From Viscum album (taxonomy: Eukaryota > Streptophyta > Magnoliopsida > Santalales > Viscaceae): a stretch of 64,000 nt of DNA. This document shows positions 14,261 to 27,489 of this stretch, piece after piece. The notes beneath the pieces are model-generated. The model was not told where the DNA came from and did not search any database. It saw only the letters and a list, made by a program, of their open reading frames with translations. Made by a program: the position numbers and the translations under genes. Every line of letters begins with the position of its first letter. The stretch's first letter is position 1. The stretch is from NCBI GenBank assembly GCA_963277665.1, contig OY728152.1, positions 1,187,686,357-1,187,750,356 of the forward strand, written 5' to 3'.

Positions 14261-15190
14261 ATATATAGAAGTGTTCTTTTTATTATAATAAAGTGGATAT
14301 CCTTTTGACTACAATGATACTATGAGGCATAGATTGTGGAAAAAATATCAGGTCATTCCATTATTAAATAAAATAGACTATTAATGATTTTTCCTATTTT
14401 TTATGATATTAACAACTTTTTATTTATTATCTCATAATAGTTTCATCCATGTAGTCACCAGATACATCAACCTATTGGAATTATATTTTATAAATATTAT
14501 CATGTCCTCTAGGGAATTTTTGGTTTCAGAAATAAATGTCTCATTCCTTCCTTGTGTCACTTGTAAACTAAGTAAAAAATGTAATTTCACCAATAATTGA
14601 CAATTCAGACTCACCTATCATGAATTATAAGAAATTTTTCATTGTGATTCATCTGGTCCAATAAATATTATATCATCAACATACACCAGCACCATCATCC
14701 TTTGATTAATTTCTTTTTAGACATAATGATTGTAATCTAATCTAGTATTTGGAAAACCATGTTTCTTCATGAATAGATCAAGCATTGAATACAATACTAT
14801 TGGTGCTTTCTTTAACCCATATAGATCCCACCATGGCTAAAAAAATATGTCTCATATGTATGAATGAGAAACTATTCTTTATTCTTGATATACACTTATT
14901 CTTCTAGAACACAATTTAGAAATTATAACCTCACATCTATCTAGAAAACTATGAATTTCCTTTTCACTTATATGGATAAGAATATGTGAATAGTATCAAG
15001 ACTTGGAACATTTTAAAATTCCCCATAAACATTGATTCCATCAATCTAAAAGTAACCCATTCACAATATTCATTAATTGTTCTAAAATACCTAATCCATC
15101 TTTATTTAGTTTGTTTTGGAAGACCCATTTGGCCCTAATGACATTATTATCTATCAGTCTCAAAACAATTGTCAAGCCAATTTCATCTCA
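14261..15190 (-). pseudogene. copia A reverse transcriptase relic
   Basis: Minus-strand copia RT. The N-terminal signature RAKWVFQNKLNKDG lies near 15,145-15,100 (the family's K-W-V-F-x-x-K-x-x-x-D-G). The GLYGLKKAP block lies near 14,815 (the family's A-L-Y-G-L-K-Q-A-P). The catalytic box YVDD is intact at 14,683-14,672 within VYVDDIIFIG. Several in-frame stops and at least one shift disrupt the rest. RNase H follows downstream and integrase precedes it. Confidence 0.88.
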
Positions 15191-15639
15191 TCATGGTCGA
15201 TATCATCATTCACATATTGAAACCATTTCTAATATTTTCATGCCTATTAAAAGAATATTGGATCTACCTGAGATAGTAATGATGGATATTGTAAATATTT
15301 AATTTTCCTTATTTTAACTGGCACTCCCAGATCACCAATGATGTGTTTCCTATCAATTTTAGATTGAATATTTAGCTTCTATAAAATTATATATTTTAGT
15401 TACAATAGATCATCAATAGTATCTTATATTGAGTAAACATTTTCCACATCAACTCATAATGCCTTTCTCTCCTCTCTATTATAGTCATCTTGAAACAGTT
15501 CATTGTGTTGTTAAATATTCTGTTAATTCTACAATATAGTGAAATTATTTATTTTTTCTAATTTTTACAACATATGATTAAAATATTTATAATAATTTAT
15601 GTTTCTATAATATCTATGTAATATAACCCCATCTCCATT

Positions 15640-16480
15640 AGATTTATATTTATTGTGTTTCTCCTGATCGAGAATAAAACTCTAACATCCAAATACAAAA
15701 AATTATTTAAATTTCAGTTTCTTTCAAAAATAGTTGTACGGATTATTCTCCTCTATAAGACACAAAATATTACTATTGTAAATGTAGAAAAATTAAAATA
15801 CTAATTCCTTCTGAAAAATTTCTACTAGGTCCTTTTCAATAATATATTTTATGGAAATGTTTTTTATTATCAAATTTTTCCTCACGACATCCCTATTTGG
15901 TTTAGGATTTCACACTACTGAAACATGATTCCTTATTCCATGTTTATAAAGATAATTTCCGCCAATATGTTTATAAATTCCATATAATTATCATAAAAAA
16001 CATTTGAATCTTCCTTCTAATAACCCTTTCTGATTCCCTATGATATTGTTTTATGAAATTGAACACATTGGACTTGGGGGTAATGAAGAATAGCCATAAG
16101 ATTTTGCTGAAATAATAAATGAAAAAAAGTAAATACCTATTCGCATCAATGTCTCTTGGTGAGATAATTCCACACACATCTCTATACACCAATTCATGCA
16201 CTCTGGTTGAATTGTTTTTCTTTTTTCCATGTACATATTTCTTATAATCTTCCCTTGTTGACGCACTTCGAACATGTGAGTATGATCACATGATTGCTCG
16301 GGGAGATCTTGATCTGAATCACACATCTACTAATCATTCTGCGATAGTCGACATAGATGGACATGTTTTTTGTTCCATAACTTATTTTCATCCTCTCTAG
16401 ATATAAATAACATATATTCTTCTCCACTCATAATTTAGATATTCTTCATAGTCGTCTTTCCTTATAAAACAATTCTACCA
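15640..16480 (-). pseudogene. copia A integrase relic
   Basis: Minus-strand integrase core. The clearest part, within 16,201-15,971, reads VYRDVCGIISPRDIDANRY (the family's V-H-x-D-V-C-G-P with the first catalytic Asp retained), then FIYYFSKILWLFFI (the family's F-I-D-D-F-S-R-x-x-W-V-Y-F-L) and a K-x-x-VF-x-F-K segment. The S-D-N-G-G-E-F box holding the second catalytic Asp is degraded. Just upstream the frame shifts (16,326-16,051) and a remnant of the zinc-binding H/C region is suggested. It would not be active. Confidence 0.82.
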
Positions 16481-16899
16481 TCCTTTCCTTTGGTGGCACA
16501 GAATATCTTAGTAAATCATAGAAAATTACCTGAGTCACACAGTTGGATAACACATTGCATGTTGAGACTGAGACCATTGATAAACAAGGCTTTAGGATGT
16601 ATCATATCTTTGCCCCTAAATTTTTCTTTTTATAATACTAAAATATTCATGCCTTCATCTTATAAAATATTGAAATCACATTCCATGTCCTATTTGATTC
16701 CTCTAATAGTATCCATATTTCCTATCATATTTGTTGTCCATCCTTTATCAAGGATTATTACACTAACATGATCTTATTATTTATGAAAAATCTCTCCATC
16801 CACTTCCTATTCAACTCTATTCTTTTTCTTCTGTGCCCTTGACTCTGTATCCACTATAGATTGATTATCTTGATCTTTTTGGTAGTATTATAGATCAAC

Positions 16900-18870
16900 A
16901 TCATCTTGAAGAAATTAAAATCGATTTTGAGTTCTCATTATATTTGAAAATTAAATGGACTAATCCATATAACCACATTCAGTTTACTATAGTAAATTCA
17001 TCTACATTGTTGATGATCAATAAATGTCAATTTTCCTGAATCCTCCACACAAGAAATAGTGACCATAAAAATCATTCATAGAATAATGAACTCTATATGG
17101 AATCTTTTGTTTCTCTTATTCCCTTTCGTACCTTTTTTCTATGGAACAAACATTTTGATAAATTTCCATCATTCCAAAATGATAACATGTCATAAGAGGT
17201 ATATTATAACAGATTAATGTACAACTAGTCCATTCTTGGATTCTATGTGTCTTATAATTTCAGAACATACCTAAATAATTTTTCAACCTCAAAGTGGGCA
17301 CTTTCGGTTTGAAATAAAGCCCCACAGCTTTTGGAATTTGATCAATTCAAATACCATGATTGTCATTTAGATGTGACTATTTATTTGATATTTTTGTACC
17401 TTTATTCTATTCTTCCATCATTGTGGTCTCCTAAGCAATATTCCTTCTATATGTCAAACCGTTGGTGAAGATTCTCTTATGATATTCTAATTTTCTTCAT
17501 AGGTTGACAACATCAACTTTATGTTATTCGATATGTTTTTTATTTCTCATTATTTGTGATATTCAAACCATCTATCAATCACTTCTATTCTTCAACATTG
17601 ATATTTTACTCAATGACATTTTCGGAGATCTGAAGCACTGAAAACCTAAGATTTTCAATTTTTCCCTCTATCTCAGACTTCTATTTTCCAGAATTCTATA
17701 TATAATGTTTTGAAACGTGAACCGCTATTTTTTATTTCTTTGTTTTGGATATCAGAACATATATATCCTAAGGATATGATTCTAATTTGTCTTGGAGATC
17801 AACCCTTCCTTCAACTTCGTCATCATTTTCAATTTCTTCCTTTAACTTGGAGATATCTACTACTACCACCACTATATTTTCTTCATGATCCTTGTTTTTA
17901 TACATCTCTGGAACCTCATATTATTCGAATTATCCATATCTTGTGAATGAATATTCTCATTTGGATGAAAATTTTCATAAAATTTTTCTTACATTTCACA
18001 AAGGATGAATATTTCTTCATGGGCATGTCAAATTCATCCTCACCATCATATTGAATAATCATGGGGAACATTGTTGTAATATGTCCAAAATTTCTACATC
18101 GAAATCATGAAAGTGAATGTTTTCCATTGGAATTTTCATTTGTTCTTCTAAATTTTGAGGAATGTAATGACATCACCTCATCCAACTCTTCTTCCCCCTA
18201 TCTATCTTTGTTAGTGTGATTATTCATGGACTTTAATGCCACCTATATTGACATTCCTTTTTCCCTTGACTCATTATCATCATTTCTCATCTAGTACATT
18301 AAAAGAGTGTTGAATAATCTATCCAATGTCAATTTTTTTGGATCGTTACCTTCTAGTAAAGAATCATCAATTTTGAGTCAATGTGTAAGTTATATAAATA
18401 TATTATTAATTATCTCTACATCATTATGAATTTCTCCAACACCACGCATCAGTTCCGTAGTAACAATCACACTGTTAAAAATGAATCTATAGACTCATTA
18501 GGGTTCATTGTCATATCCTATTACTTGTTACATTAAATATGAATTTTTTTATCTATGACATTTAAGTATCCCTCATAAATATTTTGAAAAATTTCCCCCA
18601 TACCATTTCATGACATGAAAGAAATCACCATTTTATAGATTTTATTGGATATTACTCCTCTTGAAACATTTATTTCTTTAGTTTCAACATCCAATTCTAT
18701 TTGGTTAGCAATTGATAAAGCACCATTGTCCACAATAGCTAAAATACTATAAATATTTTATCTAAATCCATCCATTCCAAAATATCTAATGTAATACTAT
18801 ATCAGATTCTCCCACAATTGAAAATTATTTCCATCGAATATTCATTTCCCTTTATAATTGAAAACCTCCA
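16900..18870 (-). pseudogene. copia A gag relic with decayed zinc knuckle
   Basis: Minus-strand gag. Near its start (about 18,845-18,800) it reads FDGNNFQLWENLI, matching the family's F-D-G-x-N-[FY]-x-x-W. At 17,187-17,146 there is a copia-type zinc knuckle with exact CX2CX4HX4C spacing, but the second Cys has become Phe (TTT from TGT) and the His has become Ile, so it cannot bind zinc. The stretch between holds many stops. The protein would have packaged element RNA in the cytoplasm. The protease region between knuckle and integrase was not resolved. Confidence 0.72.
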
Positions 18871-18908
18871 TTAGAGCCCCTTATATAGAAACATGATAGT
18901 TTTTCTCC

Positions 18909-18923
18909 GGATCTAATTCCAAT
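18909..18923 (-). other. primer binding site of copia A
   Basis: On the minus strand this reads ATTGGAATTAGATCC. Aligned to the initiator Met-tRNA site TTGGTATCAGAGCC it matches 11 of 14 bases. It abuts the inner end of the 5' LTR, fixing that boundary at 18,924. Confidence 0.75.
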
Positions 18924-20060
18924 TATAATCCCAATTATATTAAATACCTTGAGAGGGGTTGTTAATCAAGGTATGATAGATTAAAAATTATTCCCTTTTA
19001 GATCTCATTTTGTCATTAAATGAAACACACTTCTCTCCTTATCCCATATCAATGTATTACTAGATAAGGAATATGAAGAAGAAAAAGAAATTTCACATTG
19101 TTCACCTGCACTGGGATACATCCAAGGAGAAAAAAAAGGCAATTTTCCTATGTAAAAACCCCACTAAAGTGAACTTATATAACAAATTTTGGAGTATAGT
19201 CATTTTCCATGATGGTTTATAACTAATCAAAATTTAAAATCTCACTACCCTTTCAACTTAATTGTGTTCAGTTCTTCTTTAGAAGAATCATATATTTTAT
19301 TATAACACCTCATAATTGATTCAGACATGAGTGTGACATCATGCACAGTTTTCATTTAGTAAATTAAAAAATCTTCATAGTGTACTGTTTTCTTTGAAGA
19401 TAGACCATTTTCGAACAATTTTTTATCCTTCTCCCAAACTATATTAATCCATTCAAGAAAACTTATGCACCACCTAGAATGTGTGCTTATCGGAATTCCT
19501 TTTCTTTGGAAGCATTCTATTATCTCTTATGGGAGATTCTTTATGAGATAAAGTTCCCTAAAAACATCTTCGTTCATGAATTTCATTTTCACATAGCATG
19601 AATTCAAAATGGACTTATTTTCAATTTGTGAACAACATTCAAACAATGTCTAAATAATCCATCGATTACCTTCTCTAATGAAATTTTGTCTATAAAAGAT
19701 GTTATTTTCGGTTCTTTATATTGGAAAATAAATCATGCAAAACAATCTATTCATAATTACCATATACTCCATTGAATATTAGCCATCACTTCCCACTATA
19801 CTTGATATGTGGTTTGTAAAACATAGATATTAATTTATGGAACCCCTTAAATAGCCATCTTCCTTAAAAAAATTATGATACCATGAAATGATCTTTCTAT
19901 GTTGTTCTCAAAACACACTACCATTTGTAGTGAAATTAATTCACTTACTTCATCTATAAAACATCATGAATCCTTTATTTTGTAAATAGTGTATTTTTTA
20001 GGAGGAATTAGTTCCTTTTATGATTTTGATTTTCGATCTACATAATCCATATGTGGTTAT
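18924..20060 (-). repeat. 5' LTR of copia A, part 1 (interrupted by gypsy 2)
   Basis: The first ~1,137 bp, in plus coordinates, of the LTR paired with 11,809-13,154. It stops at GTTAT (20,056-20,060), the left copy of the gypsy 2 target duplication, and resumes at 31,618. Confidence 0.85.
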
Positions 20061-20169
20061 CGTAATGCTGCAGACCCCTCAGGTTCATTACTTTGTGGTA
20101 AATATAGGGTTTGAGGTGTATTAAAAAGTCAAGGTGACCCATTTAAACATCTAGAAAAAAATTTATTTT

Positions 20170-20600
20170 TCTAGTTGTGTCTGGCCTTGGAGGTATCTCA
20201 CCTTAGTCGTGGCTCATTTGTGGTGTCTCACCCTAGAGGTGGCTCACCCTAATGGAAGATCGCTGGTGTTGTGTCACCTTGGAGGTATCTCACTATAGTG
20301 GTATTTCACCCTGGAAATGTCTCACCATGGCAATCACCCACTGGGAGTGGGTCTCTAGTAGTGGCATACTACAGGTTACTCGCAAATGGTGGCTCATTGG
20401 TGGTAACTCATCCAACTGTGCCTTGTCTGGTGGTGTCTCGCATAGAGGTGTATCACATGGAAATGACTCCCTAAGAGTGTCAGGCATTTCATTTTGATAG
20501 TTCCTCATCCTGTAGTTCCTTGTCTAGTGGTTTCTCTCTTGATGGTGCCTCAACCATTGGTGGCTCATCTAGAGTTTCCTCGTGAGTAGTGTTTCAAGAT
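20170..20600 (+). repeat. tandem array in gypsy 2 5' LTR
   Basis: Degenerate short tandem units (roughly 12-25 bp) built on GGTGGCTCACC and GGTGTCTCACC, such as GAGGTGGCTCACCCTA. The counterpart in the 3' LTR lies at 28,668-29,010. Open frames across this interval on both strands are a by-product of the repeats. Confidence 0.75.
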
Positions 20601-22224
20601 CGTATAGTTTTTCCCTTTTGAAAACTTTTTTGATGTAAAATAAGTTTAATGCCTAATTTTTAAGGCCTTGAGACTCATTAAAATCCGATAAATCATATCA
20701 TAAATTCCTCAAGAGTGAGGAGATATTTAATTCATCAAAACATGTGGTCTTGGTTAGATCATCCATTAATGGAAAATTAAAAATTATATTTTATCCATGA
20801 ATTGGATTAGATTATCCTAAATCTGAGATATCTTTACCCTTGTTCATTACATATTTATTTCTCCTACTATGGGATTTTCCAAATTCATCTCCCTTTAAGA
20901 TACCAGTAAATTACTATATCAGTTAGTTCACGATTTCCGAGGAGAATTTTCTGCTACATGTGCACCCCAATTTTGGTGCAACCAAGAAGTGTCAATAATC
21001 TTTGTTCAAATTAGGATTTTACTTTATCATTCATAATTGTGCATCATGCGGGATGGGTATATAGATTTTTTTCATCCTAAATATAGTAGTTCCTAGATTA
21101 ATCAAGATAATTAAACTAGTTTTAAATCAATAATTCGGAGGAAGGGAAAAGTGACGCTTGTTTATGATATGTTTTTTTATAGATATTGTGATTTGTATGG
21201 GATAACTACCAACTGAAAATAATTATTATTGGGGTCCTTTTGTAAGAACATTATGGTTTATATCAATTATTTGGTTTGGTTATATTGGAAACTTTTATAT
21301 AAAAGTTGGTTAACCACATATATTTGGATGATAAATGGATACCCCAGGATCATACAGTTTATTTGATAACCCTTATATTAACAAGTGTAATTAAATAAGG
21401 GATTCCTTAACACTGGAACTATTTTTTCTACTTTTTGATGTGGTGGTTTGGTTGTGGGAACAGTTGTTCACAAGGGGTTGAATCTGTTGGTATGGTAATC
21501 TTGGAATTATATGATGATGCAATAGGGCTACAAAACTGGTTATGCTTTAGTATGTTGGTGGATGTGGTTGTGGGTTGGGTATTGGTTATGTTGATATGAT
21601 ATTTTGGGAGGGTGATTTTAATGAAGGGAAATAGTGATTGGTATGATTGTTTCTCCATTTATAACATGAATAAAGCTTCACCCCATATCCAGAGGTCATG
21701 GTATGATGTGTCATTAATGTGAAGTGTGTTAATTTACCATGACTATTATAGTGTTCCATAGTTTCCTGGATTGTGCTGGAATGAGTAAATAAATGTTTAA
21801 TAAATTTTTTAATGGTTTGTGATGGTTTGGTTAATGGAATGGAATTAGTTAAAATAATTTTTTTTGAAATGTGAAATGGGGTTTATAGTTTGATTTGTTG
21901 TGTTGTGCATTTAGAAGTAATGGAAAAGTGGGGAAGTCATGGGTTGATAAGTGTTTAATTTGTAAACCCATAGGTTGGCCATGTTTTATTTCTTCTATAG
22001 ATATATATACATTGTATTTTCTTGTGATATATATACACACCCCACCATAGTTGATCACTATATACCGAACACGACCATTATTATGGGGGAGGATGTCTTT
22101 CCCAAAATATCTGTAGGAGGATGGATGGATGGACACCCGCTCTTCCATGCTCCCTCTTCCAGGTGATGATTACCTAGTTTTCTTCAGGTAGTATGTGATG
22201 AGATGTGGTTTCCCTAGTGTATTT

Positions 22225-22345
22225 AGGATGAGTTCTGACATGGTGTCCTATGTGTCTTTGGATGAGTTGTGACATGTTTTTCTGGTGTCTTCAGGATGAG
22301 TTGTGATGTGATTTACCTGGTGTCTTCTGGATGAGATTGGATGTA
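22225..22345 (+). repeat. ~36-38 bp tandem repeat in gypsy 2 5' LTR
   Basis: Three to four copies of a unit containing GATGAGTTGTGACATG followed by a GGTGTCTT-like segment. The matching array in the 3' LTR is at about 30,640-30,760, so the duplication predates insertion. Confidence 0.7.
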
Positions 22346-22902
22346 TTGTGAGGACTAGGTGTTTGATTGAGCGAGAGAGAGAGATGTGTTGCGAGGCTTG
22401 GTTATATATAGGTGAGATGTGATGTTGCATATTTAGAATAGGTTGGAGCATTAGGATGTTTTACATCAAGGTGTGAGAGAAGATAAACAGTGGGAAAGTG
22501 GTGTGTGGTACCCTATCATATATGTTCTTTATAATATGTTACATTACATGTATTGCATTATTTTATGAGTGTGCCTTGGTGAGGATGGTATTATGGTTAG
22601 CCTACCAATTAGGTGCTGTTTGGTTATTCTATTTTCTCACAGTTGCATTTTTATGCTCTTTCTACTTGTGTTTGAGAGAATTTTGTTTTCTTACTAAGTA
22701 TACTTGTATTATCACCACATATATATATATATAACTATTTTCAGGTTTTGAGGAAGATTATGTTAACCATGCGGGATGTCACTAACATAGACCATTGGAC
22801 GGTCATTGTGTTGTAGCTCTAATTTTTTGGGGTACTTGCGTTGGAGGATTTTATTTGTATCAATTCCATTTACACATGCATTATGAGATGTTTTTTTGGA
22901 TT

Positions 22903-22942
22903 CCTTATATATATATATATATATATTTGTGTGTTTGTGTGT
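22903..22942 (+). repeat. TA/GT microsatellite in gypsy 2 5' LTR
   Basis: A run of about ten TA units followed by interrupted GT units. The 3' LTR has the counterpart at 31,380-31,414 with fewer TA and more GT units, so the two copies have slipped independently since insertion. Confidence 0.85.
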
Positions 22943-23152
22943 GTCTTGGAGTTATTTTTTGGTTGATATATTTTGTCTTTTAATATTGTTTCTTATAAAT
23001 ATTAATGTCTCCCATATCGTGACATCCGTACACCCTTGGTGCTAGTCTCCAAACTAGGGCCTACTGGAGGCAGGAATTGGGGGGTCAATATCTCTCTTTA
23101 TTCATTGACATCCTAGTAGGGGTATCCTTGGAGGGAGGGGGTCATGACCGAA

Positions 23153-23163
23153 TGGTATCAGAG
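23153..23163 (+). other. primer binding site of gypsy 2
   Basis: TGGTATCAGAG matches the initiator Met-tRNA complement exactly over 11 bases and starts three bases after the 5' LTR end. Confidence 0.85.
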
Positions 23164-23789
23164 TTGATGGTTGAGGGATAGGATGGAGTTTATAGTTATT
23201 CGTTGTTAGTATTACATGGGTTGGAATGGAAATAGTTCCAGTTACCTTGGTTGTGTGACATAGTCAAGGAAGACCAGATTGGACATGGGGTTTTAGGGGC
23301 CCCATGAACTAAAGCATGGGCTTTGAGCTTATTGAATGACCATGTGAGGGGGCCAGCTTGCATGGTAGAGACCTAGAGAAGTAAATTGCACCAAAATGGG
23401 CAATGATTTTGTTTGAATTGGGTTATTCTAGAAATATTAAATTTAATAAATCAAATAAGGTGAATTAAAATAATTATTAAGAATAATTCCATACTACCTT
23501 GGATTAGGAAATATGTGTTTTCCTTTCAATTAGAGATTTTGGTCATCATCTAGGAATGTCTTGGGTAGTGGAGGTTCAGCTGGCTAATCCGGTTGATCAC
23601 CATACGGTTGATCCATTCGTGGAAGATGACTAGTGTAAGAGGATGTTACATGATTTTTAGCAGTAGGCATTCGGGAAATATGAGTTTAGCGTACCTGGTG
23701 TAGATATAGAAGTTTTTATAGAAGATCATGATATTCCCTTCGGGTTCCTCTAGGCCCCGACAGAGTATAGGTTCCCTTTAACAATTAGT

Positions 23790-24360
23790 CATATGTGGGG
23801 TGTTGCGCGTCAGTAGTGGATGATGTATTTGGGGTAGCGGAAGGAGATAGATTTTTTGGGGGTTGAACTCCATAAGGTGTTTAAGGAAGACTTACATTCT
23901 TCAACCATGATTGTTTAGAAGATGTAAGAGTTTATCTCCCATCATTAGGGGAGTATGTTAGTGTGGGAGCTGGGAATCATGTTCAATAACCTTCTGCACT
24001 TTTCCACATATCATTTTATAGATGAGGAGTCTGATGTGAGATGTATCGAGGAGGCAATCCACCTTTTTATCTAGTATGCAGTTACTCCATTTATGTTTCT
24101 AATGTATCTGGAGGATTAAAATAAGGTAAGGGTTATCAAGCAGATTCACTAAGGTGGAGGTATACCATGATATAGGATCCACCATAGTTATTCAAGTGGC
24201 AGAGTTATTAATATAAGATCTAAGGTTCTAGGATTGTTTTGATTTTTACCATCTAAAAGCTGACCTCATAGATTCACATTTGACCTTTTGGTCTCCATGA
24301 ATTTACTTTGGTCTTGGGGTTTATGTGTTTCTTTTGTGGGGTTCATAGCTATATTTAGAA
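23790..24360 (+). pseudogene. gypsy 2 gag relic
   Basis: Decayed gag of a plant gypsy element. Readable pieces are FLGVELHKVFKEDLHSS near 23,857 (the family's W-E-x-F-x-x-x-F-x-x-x-Y-F-P), a region fitting 'E-F-x-x-L-x-Q-G-x-x-S-V' near 23,930-23,965, and FIDEESDVRCIEEAIH near 24,015. Near 24,326 a CFFCG segment retains the CX2C half of a zinc knuckle. Stops and shifts occur throughout. Identification rests on the order of weak motifs between a clear primer site and a clear RT. Confidence 0.6.
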
Positions 24361-25085
24361 CCAATTCCAAGTGGATTCTAGAGCTTAGTTTGGTTGTGGT
24401 GGATAGGCTCAGTGTTATAATCCATAGTAGTTGTCAGTGAGGACATTTCAGCAGCATGGAAAGCTATATTTTCCTCCCCCAAGAAGGTATGGGGCAGGTA
24501 GAGGCCAACCTCATGATGTTCCTCCGGTTTAGGGATTATGACTTGAGCATTGTAGTGGAGGTTTTCATCAGCAGAGAGGTAGAAGATATGGGGATGGTCA
24601 GTCACATGTAGTGGAGGTAATAGTTCTATTAGGGCTATAGATCATCATAGTTTCGATATGTCTGTTTAATACCCTTCTTTTCTTTGTTTGATTCAAGATA
24701 TTCTCACTCCATTGTCGCACCCTCTCTATCACATGCTCTATGAATAGACCTAGAGAGGATTTACATGCCCCTAGTGTTGATTATGCTAGTCGGAAGCCAG
24801 ATTAGTATGTTTGATGTGTATCGGGGCTGTAAACTAATGATGGGACCACATCATTCCCTAGGGATCTATTCTTGCTAAAGATGTAGCCATATTATTTCAT
24901 CCATAGCCTTGACTAGTTCTATTCAATATCTTATTTTATTTATTTCTTCTATATAAGTGTCATGTTTTTATATTTCGAAGGCCAATGTATAGTTTTCATT
25001 TGATAACGGGGTTGTCATGTGGGAAGTCGGCATGTGGAGCCCCTTATTTCGTTGTTGGATTAAATATTAGTGTAATTATTGGATT

Positions 25086-25745
25086 CTTAAATGGTAGAGG
25101 TTCCTAGTGTCATTGGGGAGTTCCTATTTTTTATTGAGGATGTTTTTATGATACCCCCTCAATGTGATGTTGAGTTCGAGATGGACTTACAGCCCAGTGA
25201 TTCTCCTATTTTAATGGATCTATATCGAAAGGAACATTTTGAGTTGTGGGATTTAATGATTTAGGTAGATGATTTGATGCCGAAGGGTTTTATCCAGCCC
25301 AATGTGTCAACATGTGGAGCTCTAGTGTTTTTCTACAAGTAGTTAGATAGTAGTCTGAGGATTTTAATTGAATACCAGAGGTTAAATCAGTAGACATTTG
25401 AGAACCATTATTCTATTCAAAGGATATATGATCTTTTCGACCAACAAAGAGGGGAAATTTGGTTTTCCAAGATCGATTTGTAGTCCAGATATCACCAGTT
25501 GATAAATAAAGAGGTAAATTTCCCAAAGACTGCCTTCTAATGAAGGTATGGGAACTTCAAGTTTGTAGTCATTCCATTCAGTGTTATTAATGCACCAGCA
25601 ATGATCATTGGGATTTTGAACTCTGTGTTTCATGAGATCCTGGCTATTTTCTTCAAAATATTCATTCATGATATATTATTGAACTCGAATTTAGTGGAGG
25701 AGTGCACTGATCATATCAGAACTATCTTTAAGGTTCTTTGAAACC
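25086..25745 (+). pseudogene. gypsy 2 reverse transcriptase relic
   Basis: RT with the chromovirus landmarks in order: EDVFMIPPQCDVEFEMDL (the family's D-V-F-x-x-x-x-P-P-x-R-x-V-E-F-x-I-D-L), MPKGFIQPNVSTCGA, LRILIEYQRLNQ (the family's L-R-x-C-x-D-Y-R-x-L-N), DLFDQQRGEIWFSKIDL and a VINAP box. The catalytic box reads FIHD at 25,661-25,672, so the first of the two essential aspartates is now His. Stops interrupt several places. There is no usable enzyme here. Confidence 0.88.
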
Positions 25746-26441
25746 ATCATCTCAATGGAAATCTATCCAAGTGTATATTTTGGACATGGGAGGTTCATTT
25801 CCTCGGGTATGTGATATCTCAATAGAGTATGGTAGTAGACATGTCGAAGGTTAATGTAGTTTATTATTTTCAATCACCCAATAACGTGGATGAGGTTTTT
25901 GGTTTCCTTAGTTTCGTATGATATTATCAGAGGTTATTACATAATTTATCTCTAGTAGCATCCTCATTTAAATTATTGAAAAGGAAGGTCCATGATATAT
26001 TATGGATATATCAATTCTAGGTGGAATTAAATTTTTTGAAGGGGAAGTTTTCCAGAGCCCTAATGCTCTTGTTTCTTGATAAAGGGGTAATGTTTGAGTT
26101 GTTTTTATAATGCTTCCAATCTAGGTTTTGGAATATATGAAGAAGTAGTAGTTATTGTTTATTTCTTATGGGTCTAGGTAGTTATGTCCCCGCTAGAATT
26201 TCTATGCCACCCATGATCTATAGATAGAAACAGTTGTTCTTCTGTTGAATATTTTGGTGAAATTGCCTCATTGGGGAGCACTTTTTGGTCTTCACATATC
26301 AAAAAATTTTGAGGTATGTTTTTTCCAAGCATGACATGAAACTACAACAAAATAGGATAGTGGAGTTTCTTTAAAAATATTATTTTGGTGTCTCTTACAC
26401 CTCAAGAAAGGGAAATTTCATGGTTCATGCCTTGAGTAGAA
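25746..26441 (+). pseudogene. gypsy 2 RNase H relic
   Basis: Directly follows RT. It shows the thumb/connection marker LNGNLSKCIFW and HFLGYVIS (near 25,799) and ends in VHALSRM at 26,423-26,443, the family's conserved V-x-D-A-L-S-R terminus with Asp changed to His. The catalytic Asp/Glu positions in between are not readable because of stops and shifts. Confidence 0.75.
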
Positions 26442-26699
26442 TGTCACAGAAGAAGTTATTTCTAGAATCTATAGATACTTGGAGAGTAATAGAAGAGTTT
26501 GCAGCCTTTCAATTAGATGAAAGAGGGGACTTCGGTAATGTTTTCTTCACGTGATGGTAAAGTCTTCCCTGATTTATCAGATGAAGGATTCTCAGTGGGT
26601 AGAATTAGTGGTAGAGGTGTTGCGTGATCTTGTTGACAATGGTGATGCTCTAGAGGGATGAGCAGAGGATGGTTAGAACAATATTTTGTTTCGCAGAAA

Positions 26700-27440
26700 T
26701 CTTTTTGTTTCAACAATTATGAGTGATGGGGACATTTTTTTGTTTTATAAATCCCTTTTGGTAGTACGTCCAAGATTTTCCAAGATGTATCGTGGCTTTA
26801 GGATGTATTTTTGTGTCCTTTGACGAAATGAGTAGTGGTGGAGTTTTTGTAAGGGTACTTCATTTATTAGTAGGAAAACATAGAGCATCATTTTCTAGAG
26901 TTTTTCTTCCAACTCTTGGATGTCCCTTAGTTGAAATGGGATGACATATGGAATGGATTTCTCCATGTTTTTCTAGAGATCAAGGGGCTTGTGATGCTAT
27001 CTGGGTGATATTGGATTAGTTGAAAAAATCTCCATACTTCTTAGTGATCATGGAATTTGTCATAGTTTATGCCTTGGATTAGAGATATGTAGATTAATTG
27101 AGGTGGTTTAATGGAGTTATGAGGTCCATCATCTCGTACTGGGATACACGGTTTATCATACAAGTCTAGAGTGGATTCTAGTGATCTTTTGTCTCTTAGT
27201 TACTACTTATCACTACTTTCTATCCTCAGAGATATGAGAGGACATAATGGACTATACAAACGTTATAGGATAATCTTTCAACATGAGTCATACACTTTGG
27301 TGGATCTTGGGTCTAACATCTATCCTTTCTGGATTTTTCCAATAATAATAGTTTTCAAACGTCTATTGGGATGACCCTATTTTATTCACTGTACGGGAGA
27401 CCGTGTCATTCTCTATTGTACTTGAAAGAGGTTGGTGAGA
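26700..27440 (+). pseudogene. gypsy 2 integrase core relic
   Basis: Integrase core downstream of RNase H. Segments seen are MEWISPCFS near 26,950 (the family's W-E-x-I-x-M-D-F), DAIWVILD near 26,992 followed by LKKSPYFL (the family's D-A-I-W-V-I-V-D-R-L-T-K-S-A-H-F), and SYWDTRF near 27,137 (the family's S-D-R-D-P-R-F with the second catalytic Asp). The downstream LLYGRPC-like region near 27,400 fits the family's 'L-Y-G-R-x-C'. The zinc-binding HHCC part could not be read. Confidence 0.78.
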
Positions 27441-27489
27441 TATCTATTCTTTGTCTAAATGTGGTATAAAGCATGGAATAAAAGATTAA

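Larger units (their letters stand above)
20061..23149 (+). repeat. 5' LTR of gypsy 2
   Basis: About 3.09 kb, aligning with 28,554-31,617. The start is CGTAATG against TATAATG in the 3' copy, so the ancestral TG seems mutated in both. The end is GGGTCATGACC against GGTCAAGATA. Internal landmarks in both copies are an array built on GGTGGCTCACC-like units near the left end, a TGGTATGATGATGCAATAGG block (about 21,490 and 29,930), a second tandem region, and a TA/GT microsatellite. A TATA-like run lies at 22,403-22,410. Confidence 0.88.

Noticed and set aside
20252..20508. Overlapping 67-81 codon frames on both strands
   Set aside because: They fall in the short tandem array of the gypsy 2 LTR and have no family motif.
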